Shown here piece after piece: positions 23,961-34,922 of a stretch of 64,000 nucleotides of DNA (within the stretch, counting starts at the first letter, position 1; each line of letters opens with the position of its first letter). Position numbers and translations under genes: made by a program. Where the stretch lies: positions 97,251,204 through 97,315,203 of the forward strand of contig CM019069.1 in the NCBI GenBank assembly GCA_009667805.1. The letters are read 5' to 3'. Source of the stretch: Leptobrachium leishanense (Eukaryota > Chordata > Amphibia > Anura > Megophryidae). The notes beneath the pieces were generated by a model. That model was not told the origin of the DNA. It did no database searches and saw only the letters and a list, made by a program, of their open reading frames with translations.

Positions 23961-24535
23961 TATTTCTGTGTGGAGCAACGGACCATCTCCTGGGCATCAC
24001 TTCAGCACTTCAATTTCAAGATAAGTAATTTTCGTTTTCCCTATAACTAATTGCTCGTTTCTTATAGTCAAAAACAAGTGTCAGATCTAACTCAAAGAAA
24101 ATGCTGTTCCCCAGTGTTATCAATCAACTTTGTTTACTCTTTTTAAATCATAATGACAACAGAAACAACCCAAATGACCCTGACCAAAGTTTACATACCC
24201 CAGTTCTTAACACCGTGTATTGCCCCCTCTAACATCAATGACAGCTTGAAGTCTTCTCTGGTATTTGTGGATGAGGCTTTTATTTCTTCTCAGATGGTAA
24301 AGCTGCACATTCTTCTCGGAAAAAAGCCTCCAGTGTCTGTAAATTCTTGGGCTGTCTTGAATGAACTGCACGTTTGAGATCCCCCCAGAGTGGCTCAATG
24401 ATATTGAGGTCAGGAGACTGAGATGGCCACTCCAGAACCTTCACTTTATGCTGCTGTAGCCAATGACAGGTTGACTTGGCCTTTTGTTTTGGATCATTGT
24501 CATGTTGGAATGTCCATGCGCAGCTTCCAGGCTGA

Positions 24536-26520
24536 TGAATTTATTTATTTATTTATTAAGTATTTTACCAGGAAGGATTTATTGAGATTTCTCTTGTTTT
24601 CAAGTATGTCCTGGGTTCAAGAACATTGAATTGTTTCAGTTGTTACAGAAATACAAAGTAACAAAATGCAAGTTATTAAAAAACAACAATTCAAATATAC
24701 AGATTAACACAGAAAATAAATATGTAGGAAATACATTCACTATGTTCCTTGTTTACAGGTGCATTCTGTATCAAGGTATGTTAATAGAGATCTCAAAAGT
24801 GACTTTAGACTAGGGGAAGATTTGATGGCGTCTGGGAGGTTATTCCATAATTGCGGCGCTCTGTAGGAAAATGAAGAATGAGGCACTTTCTTTTTGTATT
24901 GTGGTATTGCAAGTAAGGTGCAGGTCCTGTATCAGAGGTTATATGATGATGGAACTGCTGGGGGAAGCAGTCTACTCAGGTAGGGTGGTAGCTTCCCAGA
25001 AGACCTCTTAAACACCAGGGGCCACATTACATTCTTGGTGCTAATTTTAGCACTCACCTGCGTGAGCGTTAACGATAGCCCTGGTGGCCCTAGCACGGGC
25101 CACCCATATTACAATCCAAAGGAAATCCCATGGTGGAGATAGGGGGTTCCTTTGAACCCCAATATCTCATGAACGGTGGCAGCTAGAGTGTCATGGAGCA
25201 TGGCCTTTCGAATGATACCAAACATGACCATGTTAACAGTAAGCAAAAATAAATAAAAATAATTTTAAAAAAAATGTGTTTTTTTTGTGTTATTTTTATT
25301 AATGCAGTAATATTGTTCACATTTCAATTATAATGTGAACAATGATGCTGCACTAACGATTTTTTTATATGGGGGTTTGCTAAAAACCTGTAATTTCCCC
25401 CCAAAAAAATGTAACGAGTCCCCATTTCAAATTTTTTTAACAAGCGCACCCCATAGAAAATATAACCGCAAAGGCTCGGATGATAAAGTGTGAAAAAAAT
25501 AATTACACGCTGTACATGATTGAAAATTCTAATTTTATTGCATTTTGTGTTATAATATTCAGGCAGGAAATGACGTATGCATATAATGAGATATTATGAG
25601 TCTGCCGAGTCTGCTGAAAAGAACGATATATAATTTGTCTGGGTCATATAATAAAATGTGACTTCAAATCGTGTTTAAACGTGATGAGCGAAACTGGTAA
25701 AAAATGAGCTCAGCACACAGGGGTGAAATAGCTCAGCAGCGAAAGGGTTTTTCTCCTTTGCGTCCCCGTTTTAGCATGAACAATGTAATGTGGCCCCAGG
25801 TTGGAAAAGTGAAGGGTGCGTCCAGATTCCAGCGATAGCCAGTTTAGCTCTTTTAACATGTCACAATGGTGGGTCATGTAGTTACATTGTAGCACAAAGC
25901 GACAGAATGAGTTATACAATGTAGTAAGTTTCTGGAGGTGCGTTTGCAGGGCGGCTGCATATACTACATCTCCATATTCAATAGCTGGCATAAGCATTTG
26001 TTGTACAATCTGCTTTCTTACCGTGTGGCTCAGGCAGGATTTGTTTCTCTACAGGGCACCTAGTTTGGGGTAAAGTTTAGATGAGTTTTTCGATGTGAGG
26101 GCCAAAGGATAGAATTGGGTCTAACCACATACCTAGATATTTGAGAGCAGTGACTGTGGTCAGCGTGCCATTTGATTTTGTCCTGACACATAGATGGGAA
26201 GTTTGCAACTTATGTAGTTTAGATACTGTACCAAAGAGCATTGTGACAGATTTGGCAGAATTCATAAAGCGTTTGTTATCTTTGATCCGCTTTTCTACCT
26301 CTGTGAATTGTTCTTGCAGCACTGCCTCCAGCTGCGGGAGATTTGATTTGCTGGTATAGATTACGGTGTTGTCTGCGTACATGTGTACAGTTGAGGCTTT
26401 GCAGATGTTGGGCAGATCATTTATGAATATCGTGAATAGCAGGGGGCCGAGTATCGAGCCTTGGGGTACACCGCACGTGACTGCAAATTTTACTCCAGTA
26501 TTTTTTGATAACATACTGCA
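24536..26520 (-). mobile_element. LINE (L2/jockey-group) with mutated RT palm, inserted in Tc1-B
   Basis: The minus strand reads GVPQGSILGPLLFTIFIND and then MYADNTVIY, where the second catalytic Asp of YADD is Asn, followed by thumb text (LKYLGMWLDPILSFGPHI) and IEYGDVVYAAALQ. The 3' end at 24536-24560 is a (TAAA)n tail on the minus strand after TACCAGGAAGG (plus sense). It is 5' truncated at ~26520 against Tc1 sequence. A MITE interrupts the 3' part (25019-25796). A short fragment of the same 3' end recurs at 43795-43855. Confidence 0.82.
25019..25796. mobile_element. Harbinger-like MITE with CAG duplication
   Basis: The inverted ends are GGGCCACATTACATT and its complement AATGTAATGTGGCCC, with CAG at 25016-25018 and 25797-25799. 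The LINE reads continuously once one CAG and the insert are removed. Inside, 25140-25745 is a piece of the piggyBac-like family found at 32481-33709, so the MITE is itself a composite. Confidence 0.8.
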
Positions 26521-26740
26521 TTCATCCTGCCATTAATTTTGACCAAATTTCATGTGCCTTTGTAGCTCATACATCCCCAAAACATCAGCGATCCACCTCC
26601 GTGTTTCACAGTAGGAATGTGCTGTTTGGCGTGTTGTAAGCGGGATACTTTGTGGCAGTTGTGTAGTAATGGCTTTCTTCTGGCGACTCGACCATGCAGC
26701 CCATCTTTCAAGTGCCTCCTTATTGAAACAGCCACACCAC

Positions 26741-27453
26741 GGGCTATATTACAATCTTCGTGCAAAAACCGTTGCGCAAAGCGAAAATTTTTGCAAATCA
26801 CCGCTGGTATTACAATCCTCGTGGCTTTTTTCTTCCGCCGATCAATTGCGCACGCAAACAGTACACGCACAAATGCAGGCATAGTGTCGTCTCGCGCAAA
26901 AATCTTTGCGCGCACAGTTTTTTGTACCCATTCAGCCAATCAAAATGAAGAAACACACCTATCAAATGCAATCGAATTGCGTCTGCCAGAGGCACCGAAG
27001 ACGGGTTCTGCGTCTATGATGCAAAATGAGCACATATGCTACAGTAATAATACACACACACCTGCCATCATCCATTATATTGTTGCTGCATTCCTTTTTA
27101 TGTGCTGTTTTTTTTTTCGGGTTAGCCAGGTTGTTCAGAAATGCAGTTAGCACCAGCTTTTTGCAGTTGCTAAAATTATGCGCGCAAAGGCTATGCGGTA
27201 ATTACCGCAAATAGATTGTAATACCCATACTTGTACCAGCGCACATTCGCATTTGCGCTCACAATGTTAAGTACAGGACGCGCGCAGTACAGTAAGCTCA
27301 CGCAGGGTTCGTGCAGGTTCACCCGCGGTAGACGATTGCGTTCGGTTGTTGCGCTGTCTATGTAATACGGGATTCGGCGCAAATGGTTTTACCCTCACGT
27401 TAATGTTTTGTTACGCCGGTGCAAACGTTTGCGTGAAGATTGTAATTTAGCCT
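26741..27453. mobile_element. Harbinger-like MITE with CAC duplication
   Basis: The ends are GGGCTATATTACAATCTTC and, as complement, AGGCTAAATTACAATCTTC, flanked by CAC (26738-26740 and 27454-27456). It contains the shared module at 27250-27304 (AATGTTAAGTACAGGACGCG, then GCAGTACAGTAAGCTCA). It splits the Tc1-B transposase. Confidence 0.78.
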
Positions 27454-27838
27454 CACATGTTTTCAGAGAGTCCTGTATTTCACCTGAAGTTATTTGTGGG
27501 TTTTTCTTTGCACACCGAACAATATTCCTGGCAGTAGTGACTGAAATTTTAGTTGGTCTACTTGGTTTGGTTTCAACAGAACCCCTCATTTTCCACTTCT
27601 TAATTAGAATTTGAACACTGCTGATTGACATTCTCAATTCGTTGGATATCTTTTTATATCCCTTTCCCGTTTTATACAGTTCAACTACCTTTTGAGCTTG
27701 GGAAGCCTTCAAAGTGAAGCCTTCAAAGTGAGCACTTAGAGATATCCTGGAGATACTCTGGAGGTAGTCTGAGGTTAGACAGGAGGTAGAAAACCTACAA
27801 AAAGGTAAGATTTGTTGGTTTAAATCCATTCTTTTATA

Positions 27839-28651
27839 ATGGCAGGCTTGGTCCAGTGTAAGAGCTGTCATGCATTTGTTTTTAGATCCAATTTTTGGAG
27901 GTTTGGAGTGTGCCTGATATGTAGGCAGCTCTCTTTATTGCAGCAGCAAATTGCCTGTTTGAAGTCTGAGATTTGTAAATTATCTGCTAGACAAACACAG
28001 TCTGTGGCTCTTCTTAATTCTTTTGAGGCACTTTCAGAGTGTAGTGGTGAGACGGAAGTAGGCTCAAACACCATAGTTGAGGAACCACCATCCCCTATGC
28101 CTAAGGTATGCAGGACTGCAACCAAGAACAATAAGGAAAAGGTGGGACATGATAGAAGGCAATTGTTGCTGGGTGATTCTGTCATAAGAGGTGTTGAGCT
28201 GGAGAGTAGTGGTTTGGTGAGATGTCTTCCTGGGGCTACTGCTCGTAGAGACAAGAGACGTATTCTCAATATTGTCAAACAAGCAAAGCAGCAAGGGGAA
28301 GTGGATGTTCTAGTCCATCTAGGGACAAATGACTTGACTAGCAATGAGGTTTCTGAGATTAAGGATGATTTTTCTGTTCTTGGAGGTGAAATACAGCAGA
28401 TTACGTCCACTGTGTCATTCTCTGAAGTTTTGCCTGTACATAACATTCAGGATAGGCAGATGCGCAATAGGGAATTTAATTTGTGGCTTCGGGAATGGTG
28501 TCGAGAGCAAGGATTTGGCTTTGTGTCCCATGATAGCTCTAATTGGAGCAGAAAGGAACTGTATAAAAAAGATGGTTTGCATCTTACTCATAGAGGAACA
28601 TATGTTCTCAGTGAGAAGTTCAAAGGTTTCGCAAAGAAATATTTAAACTAG
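27839..28651 (+). CDS. CR1-B ORF1 protein: zinc-binding N-terminus, SGNH esterase-like C-terminus
   Basis: An intact frame of 270 residues. Residues 7-28 hold two CxxC pairs (CKSC, CLIC) that could bind zinc, followed by a short Gln/Leu-rich probable coiled coil (31-52). Residues 105-265 form an SGNH-hydrolase-like domain: GDS at 112-114 (nucleophile Ser), GTND at 162-165 and DGLHLTHRG at 245-253 (Asp and His). This layout is known for CR1 ORF1 proteins, which bind element RNA and carry an esterase of uncertain role. The start is the first ATG of the frame. ORF2 follows 28 bp downstream. The frame is undamaged although ORF2 is dead. Confidence 0.85.
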   Translation: MAGLVQCKSCHAFVFRSNFWRFGVCLICRQLSLLQQQIACLKSEICKLSARQTQSVALLNSFEALSECSGETEVGSNTIVEEPPSPMPKVCRTATKNNKEKVGHDRRQLLLGDSVIRGVELESSGLVRCLPGATARRDKRRILNIVKQAKQQGEVDVLVHLGTNDLTSNEVSEIKDDFSVLGGEIQQITSTVSFSEVLPVHNIQDRQMRNREFNLWLREWCREQGFGFVSHDSSNWSRKELYKKDGLHLTHRGTYVLSEKFKGFAKKYLN

Positions 28652-28679
28652 GAGGGGGGACAAAAGGGTAAAAAACAAT

Positions 28680-31490
28680 ATGCCTGATTGTCCCCCAAAA
28701 CTAAATCGGAGGGTGCAAGCAACATGCGGGGAAAAAAATGACAAGTTCAGAGTCGTGTCTATAAATGCTCGCAGTTTAGTCAATAAAATCAATGAACTGG
28801 AGGCAATGATGGCAGCTGAAAAAGTAGATTTAGTTGCGGTTACTGAGACATGGTTCAGTGAGAAAAATAACTGGGACATAACAATACCGGGGTACTCTTT
28901 ATATAGAAAAGACAGAGAAGGTAGGAAAGGAGGAGGAGTGGCCCTGTATGTGAAAAACAACATAAAAACGAACCAAATAAAAGTGAGCGAGGTGAACATA
29001 GAGTCAGTTTGGGTTACGCTAACATTTGGCAATCATACAGTAGCTCGTGTAGGTGTGATCTATAGACCCCCTGGACAAGTAGAAGAGCTAGATAATCTGC
29101 TGCTTGAGGAAATAGCCAAAATGGCAATGAAGGGGAAGTTATTATCATGGGGGACTTTAATCTTCCTGATGTGAACTGGAAAACCAAAACAGCTGGGTGC
29201 ACCAGGAGTACAAATATTCTAAACTCCCTACTGGGATTATCTCTAACACAAGTAGTTGAGGAGCCGACCCGTAAAGAGGCCATATTGGATTTAATACTCA
29301 CAAATGGAGGTTTGGTATCGGACGTTGTTGTAGGTGAAAATTTGGGATCTAGTGATCACCAGTCAGTATGGTTTAATATAAGAACAGGGATGGAGCCGCA
29401 CCACACAAAAACAAAAGTTTTAGACTTTAAAAAAACAGATTTTTCTAAAATGAGACTTTGTGTGAAGGAGTCATTATCAGACTGGAGGAGTTTAAAGGGA
29501 GTCCAAGAGAAATGGGATTATTTAAAGGAAGCATTATTGAAGGCCACAGGTAATTGCATTCGACTTGTTAGCAAAAACAAAAAAGGGAAGAAACCACTGT
29601 GGTACTCTGCAGAAGTGGCCAAAATAGGGAAGAACAAAAAGACAGCATTCAATAATTATAAAACAACTCAGAGTTAAGAAGATAGGCAAACCTATAAGAT
29701 TAGGCAGAAAGAGGCAAAGCAATTTATAAGGGCTTCCAAAGCACACGCAGAAGAGAAAATAGCTCAGTCAGTAAAAAGGGGGACAAAACATTTTTTTAGA
29801 CATAAACGAGAAAGAAAAGTAAAACAAGGATTAGTTAGATTAAAAACAAAGGAAGGAAGGTATGTAGAAGAGGATAAAAGTCTCGCTGGCTGCCTCAATG
29901 AATATTTTTGTTCAGTCTTTGCAGAAGAAAAGGAAGGAAAGGGACCTCAGTTAGGAGGAAACACTAACGAGACATTTACATATCAGTTTACAGAGGAGGA
30001 GGTTCTACAGCAGCTGTCTAAAGTAAAGACAAGTCAATGGGGCCTGATGGGATCCACCCTAAATTATTAAAAGAGCTCAGTGATGTAATAGCAAAACCGT
30101 TAACAGATTTATTTAACCAATCCTTGCTAATGGGAGTCGTCCCAGAAGACTGGAAATTAGCAAATGTTGTGCCCCTTCACAAGAAGGGTAGTAGGGAGGA
30201 ATCTGGGAACTATAGGCCAGTTAGTCTTACGTCAGTAGTGGGGAAATTAATGGAAACCATGTTAAAGGAAAGGATTGTTGAACATCTAAAAACACATAGA
30301 TTACAGGATCAGAAACAACATGGGTTTACCTCAGGGAGATCATGCCAAACTAATCTTATTGATTTTTTTGATTGGGTAACAAAAATAATAGACACAGGTG
30401 GTGCAGTAGACATTGCTTATTTAGATTTCAGTAAGGCTTTTGATACTGTTCCGCATAGAAGGCTTATCAATAAATTGCAATCTTTGAGCTTGGATTCCAA
30501 TATTGTTGAATGGATTAGGCAGTGGCTGAGTGACAGGCAACAGAGGGTTGTGGTAAATGGAGTTTATTCGGCGCAAGGTCTTGTTACCAGTGGGGTACCT
30601 CAGGGGTCAGTACTTGGACCCATTCTATTTAATATTTTTATTAGTGATATTGCACAAGGTATTAATGGAAAAGTATGTCTTTTTGCTGATGACACAAAGC
30701 TTTGCAACAGGGTTGACGTTCCTGGAGGGATCAGCCAAATGACAAATGATTTAGGTAAACTAAAAAAATGGTCGGAGCTGTGGCAATTGAGTTTTAATGT
30801 GGATAAGTGCAAGATAATGCACCTGGGGCATCAAAACCCAAGGGCTGAATATAGAATATTTGATACAGTCCTAACCTCAACATCTGAGGAAAGGGATTTA
30901 GGGGTTATTATTTCAGAGGATCTAAGGGTAAGTAGTCAATGTAATAGAGCAGCAGGAAATGCTAGCAGAATGCTTGGTTGTGTAGGGAGAGGTATTAGCA
31001 GTAGGAAAAGGGAAGTGCTCATGCCACTGTACAGAGCACTGGTGAGACCTCACTTGGAGTACTGTGTGCAGTACTGGAGACCGTATCTCCAGAAGGATAT
31101 AGACCTCTTAGAGAGAGTTCAGAGAAGGGCTACTAAAATGGTGTACGGCTTGAAGGAGAAAAGTTACCAGGAAAGGCTTAATGATCTTAACATGTACAGC
31201 TTGGAAAAAAGACGAGACAGAGGAGATATGATAGAAACATTTAAATACGTAAAGGGAATCCACAGGTAGAGGAAGGGAGTATATTTAAAAGGAAACAAAG
31301 TAGCAAAACAAGAGGACATAGTCTTAGATTAGAGGGGCAAAGATTTAAAAGTAACATCAGGAAGCATTATTTTACTGAGAGGGTGGTGGATACATGGAAC
31401 AGTCTTCCAGTTGAAGTGGTAGAGGCCAAAACAGTAATTGAATTTAAGCAAGCATGGGATAGGCATAAGGCTATCCTAAACAAAAGATAA
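28680..31490 (+). pseudogene. CR1-B ORF2 (endonuclease-reverse transcriptase), four lesions
   Basis: Order: APE endonuclease (VSINARSLVNK, TETWFSEKNNW, GDFNLPDVNW, SDHQSVWF), linker, reverse transcriptase (YLDFSKAFDTVPHRR, SGVPQGSVLGP, FADDTK at ~30680-30697) and the C-terminal CR1 block ending in RVVDTWNSLPVE near 31390. Against copies A and C, four disabling changes are visible: a 1-bp loss near 29130, a GAA to TAA stop at 29676, a 4-bp loss near 30034 and a 1-bp loss near 31268. Catalytic residues are otherwise kept. Confidence 0.9.
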
Positions 31491-32479
31491 ATCCAGGTAA
31501 AGTATCCATGTAATTGGGCAGACTAGATGAGCTGAAAGGTTCTTATCTGCCGACATTTTTCTATGTTTCTATGTTTCTTTTGTCGCAGATCCTTTGACGA
31601 TTCTTTTGCTTTCCCCATGGCTCATGAATCCAGAAGCGTCAGTGCAGCACTGGATGAATGATGCAAGGGTCTGTCAGGAGTACAGAAATTCATTTACGTT
31701 TTATACACACACACTTATTACAAGCAAACAACTCACAGGTGAGGATGGTTACCTTTAATAGCCATTCAAACCCATTTGTGTCAACGTGTATGCATGTTAT
31801 GAGGCCAAAATCACCAGGGTATGTAAACTTTTGATCAGGGTCATTTGGGTTGTTTCTGTTATCATTATGATTTAAAAGGAGTAAACACACTTGATTGATA
31901 ATAAATGGCTTCAGCCAAACACAAACCATGAGTGAAAGAAAAGATTTTGTGTTATCATTCATATTCTCTGAATAATGGCTAAGAAATCATAAATTCTGCC
32001 GGGGTATGTAAACTTATGAGCATAACTGTCAGGGTAATTCAAAGAGATCCGAATGCCTGGAGAAAGGTAACCGAACGCTGAAAATCAGCATTCGGTTACC
32101 TTTCTTGGCCATTCGGCTATCCAGAGAGCAGGCAATTCGCCAAATCCTGGCGAATTGCCTGCACATACGGTGCCTAGTCAGTGCCTGTTCGAGGGCAGTG
32201 AAATCCCCATAAAAAAGCACTGCTTCGGCTATTCAGAGAGCACAAACCAGCAGTGAATGGGTCCCCTAATGCCCTGCCATTCGGTGATTTCATGCGGCAC
32301 ATTTATTCAGACGAATCCCATAGGCTTCAATGTTAAAAATATTCCCATTTTAATTCAATATCTAATAAACCGTTCATTATAAAACTCTGCAGTAAAGAGT
32401 CTCTTTATCTATAGATTCTTTAGGATATTTTAAGCATTTTTCTGGATTTTTTTAAAAATAAAGGCTGGTTTGTTTATTA

Positions 32480-33150
32480 ACCACTTGGCTGCTATGGACG
32501 CGCTGAGCGCGTCCAGCCAAGTGGTTCTCCTGTGCTATAGACACGCTGAGCGCGTCCATGCACAGGAGGAAGCAATCCGCCGGATTCCGGCGGATTGCTG
32601 CACCCCCCCCGGTGCGGGCTGACATCTTGGATGTCAGCCCAGCACTCGGGACCCCGGCGGAGCAATTAGATGTCATTGCGGCGGCACGATGACATCTAAT
32701 TCAGGCGCCCCCCCCCGCATGTGTGGAGGAGGCGCCTGAAAGGGAGGGGGGGAGGTCCTTCGGACCTCTCTCCCTCCCGATCGCCGGGGGGCAGGGAGTT
32801 AATCCAGGCACCGTTTGGAAGGGCACAGCCTGCCCTTCCAAACGGTGGCTGCCATTAACCCCTGGGGAGCCGGATCACGAATCGGCGCTGAAAAGCGCCG
32901 ATTCGTGATCCTTTCCCGGAGCTGGCCGACATCTTGGATGTCGGCCAAGCCTCCGGGAACTCCCCCTGAGGACTGGCGTCATGGTGCATAGCACGATGAC
33001 GCCAGTCCTGGAGTTAACCCCTAGCTACCACCAATGGTGTGAGATAGGGGGTTCCAATGAACCCCCTATCTCCCGATCCGTTTCAGCTAGGGGTTAATGT
33101 TTGATATCGTTGGATGGCCAGAGCATGGCCTTTCCAACGATATCAAACAT
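32480..33150. repeat. Train of ~13 consecutive hairpins
   Basis: Palindromes follow one another with almost no spacers: 32480-32525, 32528-32567, 32571-32599, 32616-32640, 32664-32701, 32701-32739, 32742-32778, 32811-32845, 32872-32911, 32914-32958, 32969-33009, 33014-33097 (enclosing 33041-33072) and 33097-33150. Arms are 9-18 bp, most of them perfect; the longest are GGATCACGAATCGGCGCT at 32872 and ATGTTTGATATCGTTGGA at 33097. Confidence 0.92.
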
Positions 33151-33709
33151 GATAATGAAAAAGTTTTAAAATAAAAATTAAAAACAAAAAAATATATATA
33201 TTTTAAAAAAAATCTAAAAAATAAATAAACAAGTTTTTTTTGTTTTTGTTTTGTTAATGCACCAATATTGTTCCCATTTCAATTATAATGTGAATAATAG
33301 TGCGCACTAACGATTTTTGTATGCGGTGCGTTTGTTAAAAAAAACAACATTTTCCCCAAACAAAAATGTAACGTGTCCCCATTTCAAATTTTTTTAACAA
33401 GCGCACCCCATACAAAATATAACCGCAAACGATCGCATGTTAAAATGTGAAAAAAAACACTTTACAGATAATAAATTATTGAAAATTCTAATTTTATTGC
33501 ATTTTTTGTTATAATATACAGACATGACATAACGTATACATATAATAATGACATATTATGAATCTGTGGAGTCTGCCGGAAAGAACGATATATAATATGT
33601 CTGGGTCATATATCAAAATATGGCTTCAAAACGCGGTTAAACATGATGAGCGAAAGCGGTAAAAATGACCTCAGCACAGAGGTGTGAAAAGCATCAGCAG
33701 CGAAAGGGT
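32481..33709 (+). mobile_element. piggyBac-like non-autonomous element with TTAA duplication
   Basis: TTAA flanks both sides (32477-32480 and 33710-33713). The ends are imperfect inverted repeats, CCACTTGGCTGCT and, as complement, CCCTTTCGCTGCT. TTAA duplications with CCC-starting ends are the piggyBac signature. The related stretch at 43430-43460 lacks the insert. The left half is the hairpin train; the right half is AT-rich and shared with 17930-19120 and 25140-25745. No transposase. Confidence 0.78.
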
Positions 33710-33950
33710 TAAGTTTACTTAGTTTTTCTGTAACAGCCTTTTTTATTATCATTCCCTGGACCTCATATGTAAATTTCAGACATTTTCGCTCAGTAGTTTC
33801 TTTGCAAACAGCGTTTCACTTTTCAAACATTCAAGCAAACTGTTTTGCTAATTTATTCACTTCATTCGTCTGCGGTGTCAGCTTTTTCCGGCGGCTGCGC
33901 TGCCTGTGATCTGCTCCTGCTTGGGTATTTCCGTGGTTTTTCGGTGGTTA

Positions 33951-34377
33951 GGCTAGGGTCAGCACGAACGCATTTTTAACGTGCGTTTAGCCGCACGAAA
34001 TCATGCCGTGCTAAGCAGCAAATGACGTCCATGTCGGGGAACATACGAACGAACGGCCGCATGAAGTTCGTCCGCGCAACGCAAGTGGCAAACGAACGCA
34101 TATTTTTTCTAGAACGTCAAACGCTAGTTACTAACGTACAGAGTGCGCTGTGTCCGCTAGAGGCGTGTGTGCGTGATTAGGAGACGTCAGACGCTGCTAA
34201 TGTCCGGCTAACATAACGTCCAGACACAAAAAGTGTTTTATTGATGATCCGACAAAATCACGGACGAAAAGGCGCATCGTATGACCGCTATCGCGTATTC
34301 CGTGAAAAAATGCGTCCATTCGTTCGAACGCACTTTTTCACGGACAACGCGAAAAATGCGTTAGTCTGACTCTAGCC
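33951..34377. mobile_element. Harbinger MITE with TTA duplication
   Basis: Ends GGCTAGGGTCAGCACGAACG and, as complement, GGCTAGAGTCAGACTAACGC, flanked by TTA (33948-33950 and 34378-34380). The terminal text and internal GCGTCC/ACGCA blocks resemble the ends of the autonomous Harbinger element at 47981-57212, so it may be mobilised by that type of transposase. Confidence 0.82.
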
Positions 34378-34604
34378 TTAATCCAGATGTTTTTGCATGT
34401 TTTCGGCGTGCATTCGCCGGGTTTTGCGGTTAGTTTTCATTGAGTTTGCGGCAGCCTTTCCCTGCAATTCGGGGACCCTGTGGTGCTTGCTGAATACACC
34501 GCAGGGTCATCGAAATGGGATCGGCAAAACTAACCGAATTGAAGAGAACGATATGTCACCGAGCGTGCGGTGACTTTTCGATTCTTTTTGAATTACCCTG
34601 TGTG

Positions 34605-34645
34605 CGTGTATATATATATATATACATATATATATGTATATATAT
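34605..34645. repeat. (TA)n microsatellite
   Basis: Alternating TA with single CA/TG interruptions, just outside the family Y element. Confidence 0.9.
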
Positions 34646-34922
34646 ACCCAGTTACTTTTATGTAACCAGTGTTGTTGTCCTGCAGGGTGTGTGTGTTCCT
34701 GGAACCAGGAGCAGAGAAAGAGAGAAAGGATTTCTGATGCAGAGGCTTAAATGCACTCTTAGTTGACTTCTTAGGTACTCAGTCCCTCCCACCTCATTTG
34801 GTGTTCCTTAAGACCAGTGGCGACTCTAGGAACAATATTTAGGGGGGCACATAAGATACCACAGTCAAAACTGGGGGGGCGCTAATAATTTTCGCCACTA
34901 AATCATAATACTGAAAAAACTA

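Larger units (their letters stand above)
22305..24116. mobile_element. CACTG-ended DNA element (EnSpm/CACTA-like) with TTA duplication
   Basis: The ends are inverted repeats CACTGGGGAACA, flanked by TTA (22302-22304 and 24117-24119). The right end of the host Tc1 provides the uninterrupted sequence (CATTTATTATCAATC), showing one TTA, so the borders are exact. CACTR ends with 3-bp duplications are characteristic of EnSpm/CACTA elements. Inside are a zinc-ribbon coding fragment, an L2 3' end and a long inverted repeat. Confidence 0.82.
24120..27722 (-). pseudogene. Tc1-B transposase, scattered over four pieces
   Basis: Minus-strand pieces, N- to C-terminal: helix-turn-helix region at 27722-27454 (VVELYKTGKGYKKIS, then KPSRPTKISVTTARNIV); middle region at 26740-26521 (PTVKHGGGSLMFWGCMSYKGT); and C-terminal region at 24535-24150, where the PDLNIIE-type block is recognisable as sequence complementary to TTGAGGTCAGGAGACTG. 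The gaps are filled by the MITE at 26741 and the LINE at 24536. Tc1 transposase cuts at TIRs and inserts at TA through a DD34E catalytic centre. This copy is inactive. Confidence 0.75.
27723..31578 (+). mobile_element. CR1 LINE, copy B (nearly full length)
   Basis: About 3.86 kb: a short 5' UTR, ORF1, a 28-bp spacer, ORF2, a 3' UTR and a 3' end of tandem TTTCTATG-type octamers (31555-31578), the hallmark of CR1 elements. There is no poly(A). It is inserted in the transposase of Tc1-B. Its start is placed where Tc1 homology ends, near a doubled GCCTTCAAAGTGA at 27702-27730. Confidence 0.9.
22246..32029 (-). mobile_element. Tc1-like transposon (copy B) exploded by nested insertions
   Basis: The right end (31579-32029) and, in pieces, the left end (22246-22304 and 24117-24210) are inverted copies of each other: TTTCTTTCACTCA-GG, GAAGCCATTTATTA and AACCCAAATGACCCTGA appear in matching order. 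Between them lie transposase pieces on the minus strand. Removing five insertions (22305-24116, 24536-26520 with 25019-25796 inside it, 26741-27453, 27723-31578) leaves an element of roughly 1.6 kb, the usual Tc1 size. The outermost left end is eroded. Confidence 0.82.
32030..34600. mobile_element. Large repeat (family Y) with ~24-bp inverted ends
   Basis: CAGGGTAATTCAAAGAGATC at 32030 is inverted as GAATTACCCTG ending at 34600. The body, after removing the two inserts (32481-33709 and 33951-34377), is co-linear with 43101-43690 and, in reverse, 56290-56600 (shared TTTCAATGTTAAAAATATTCC, TCTAATAAACC, AATTTCAGACATTTTCG). A CAGGG start suggests hAT type, but the flanking octamers differ. No coding sequence seen. 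Confidence 0.65.

Noticed and set aside
27868..28446. 192-residue minus-strand frame
   Set aside because: It is antisense to the intact CR1 ORF1, which has recognisable motifs.
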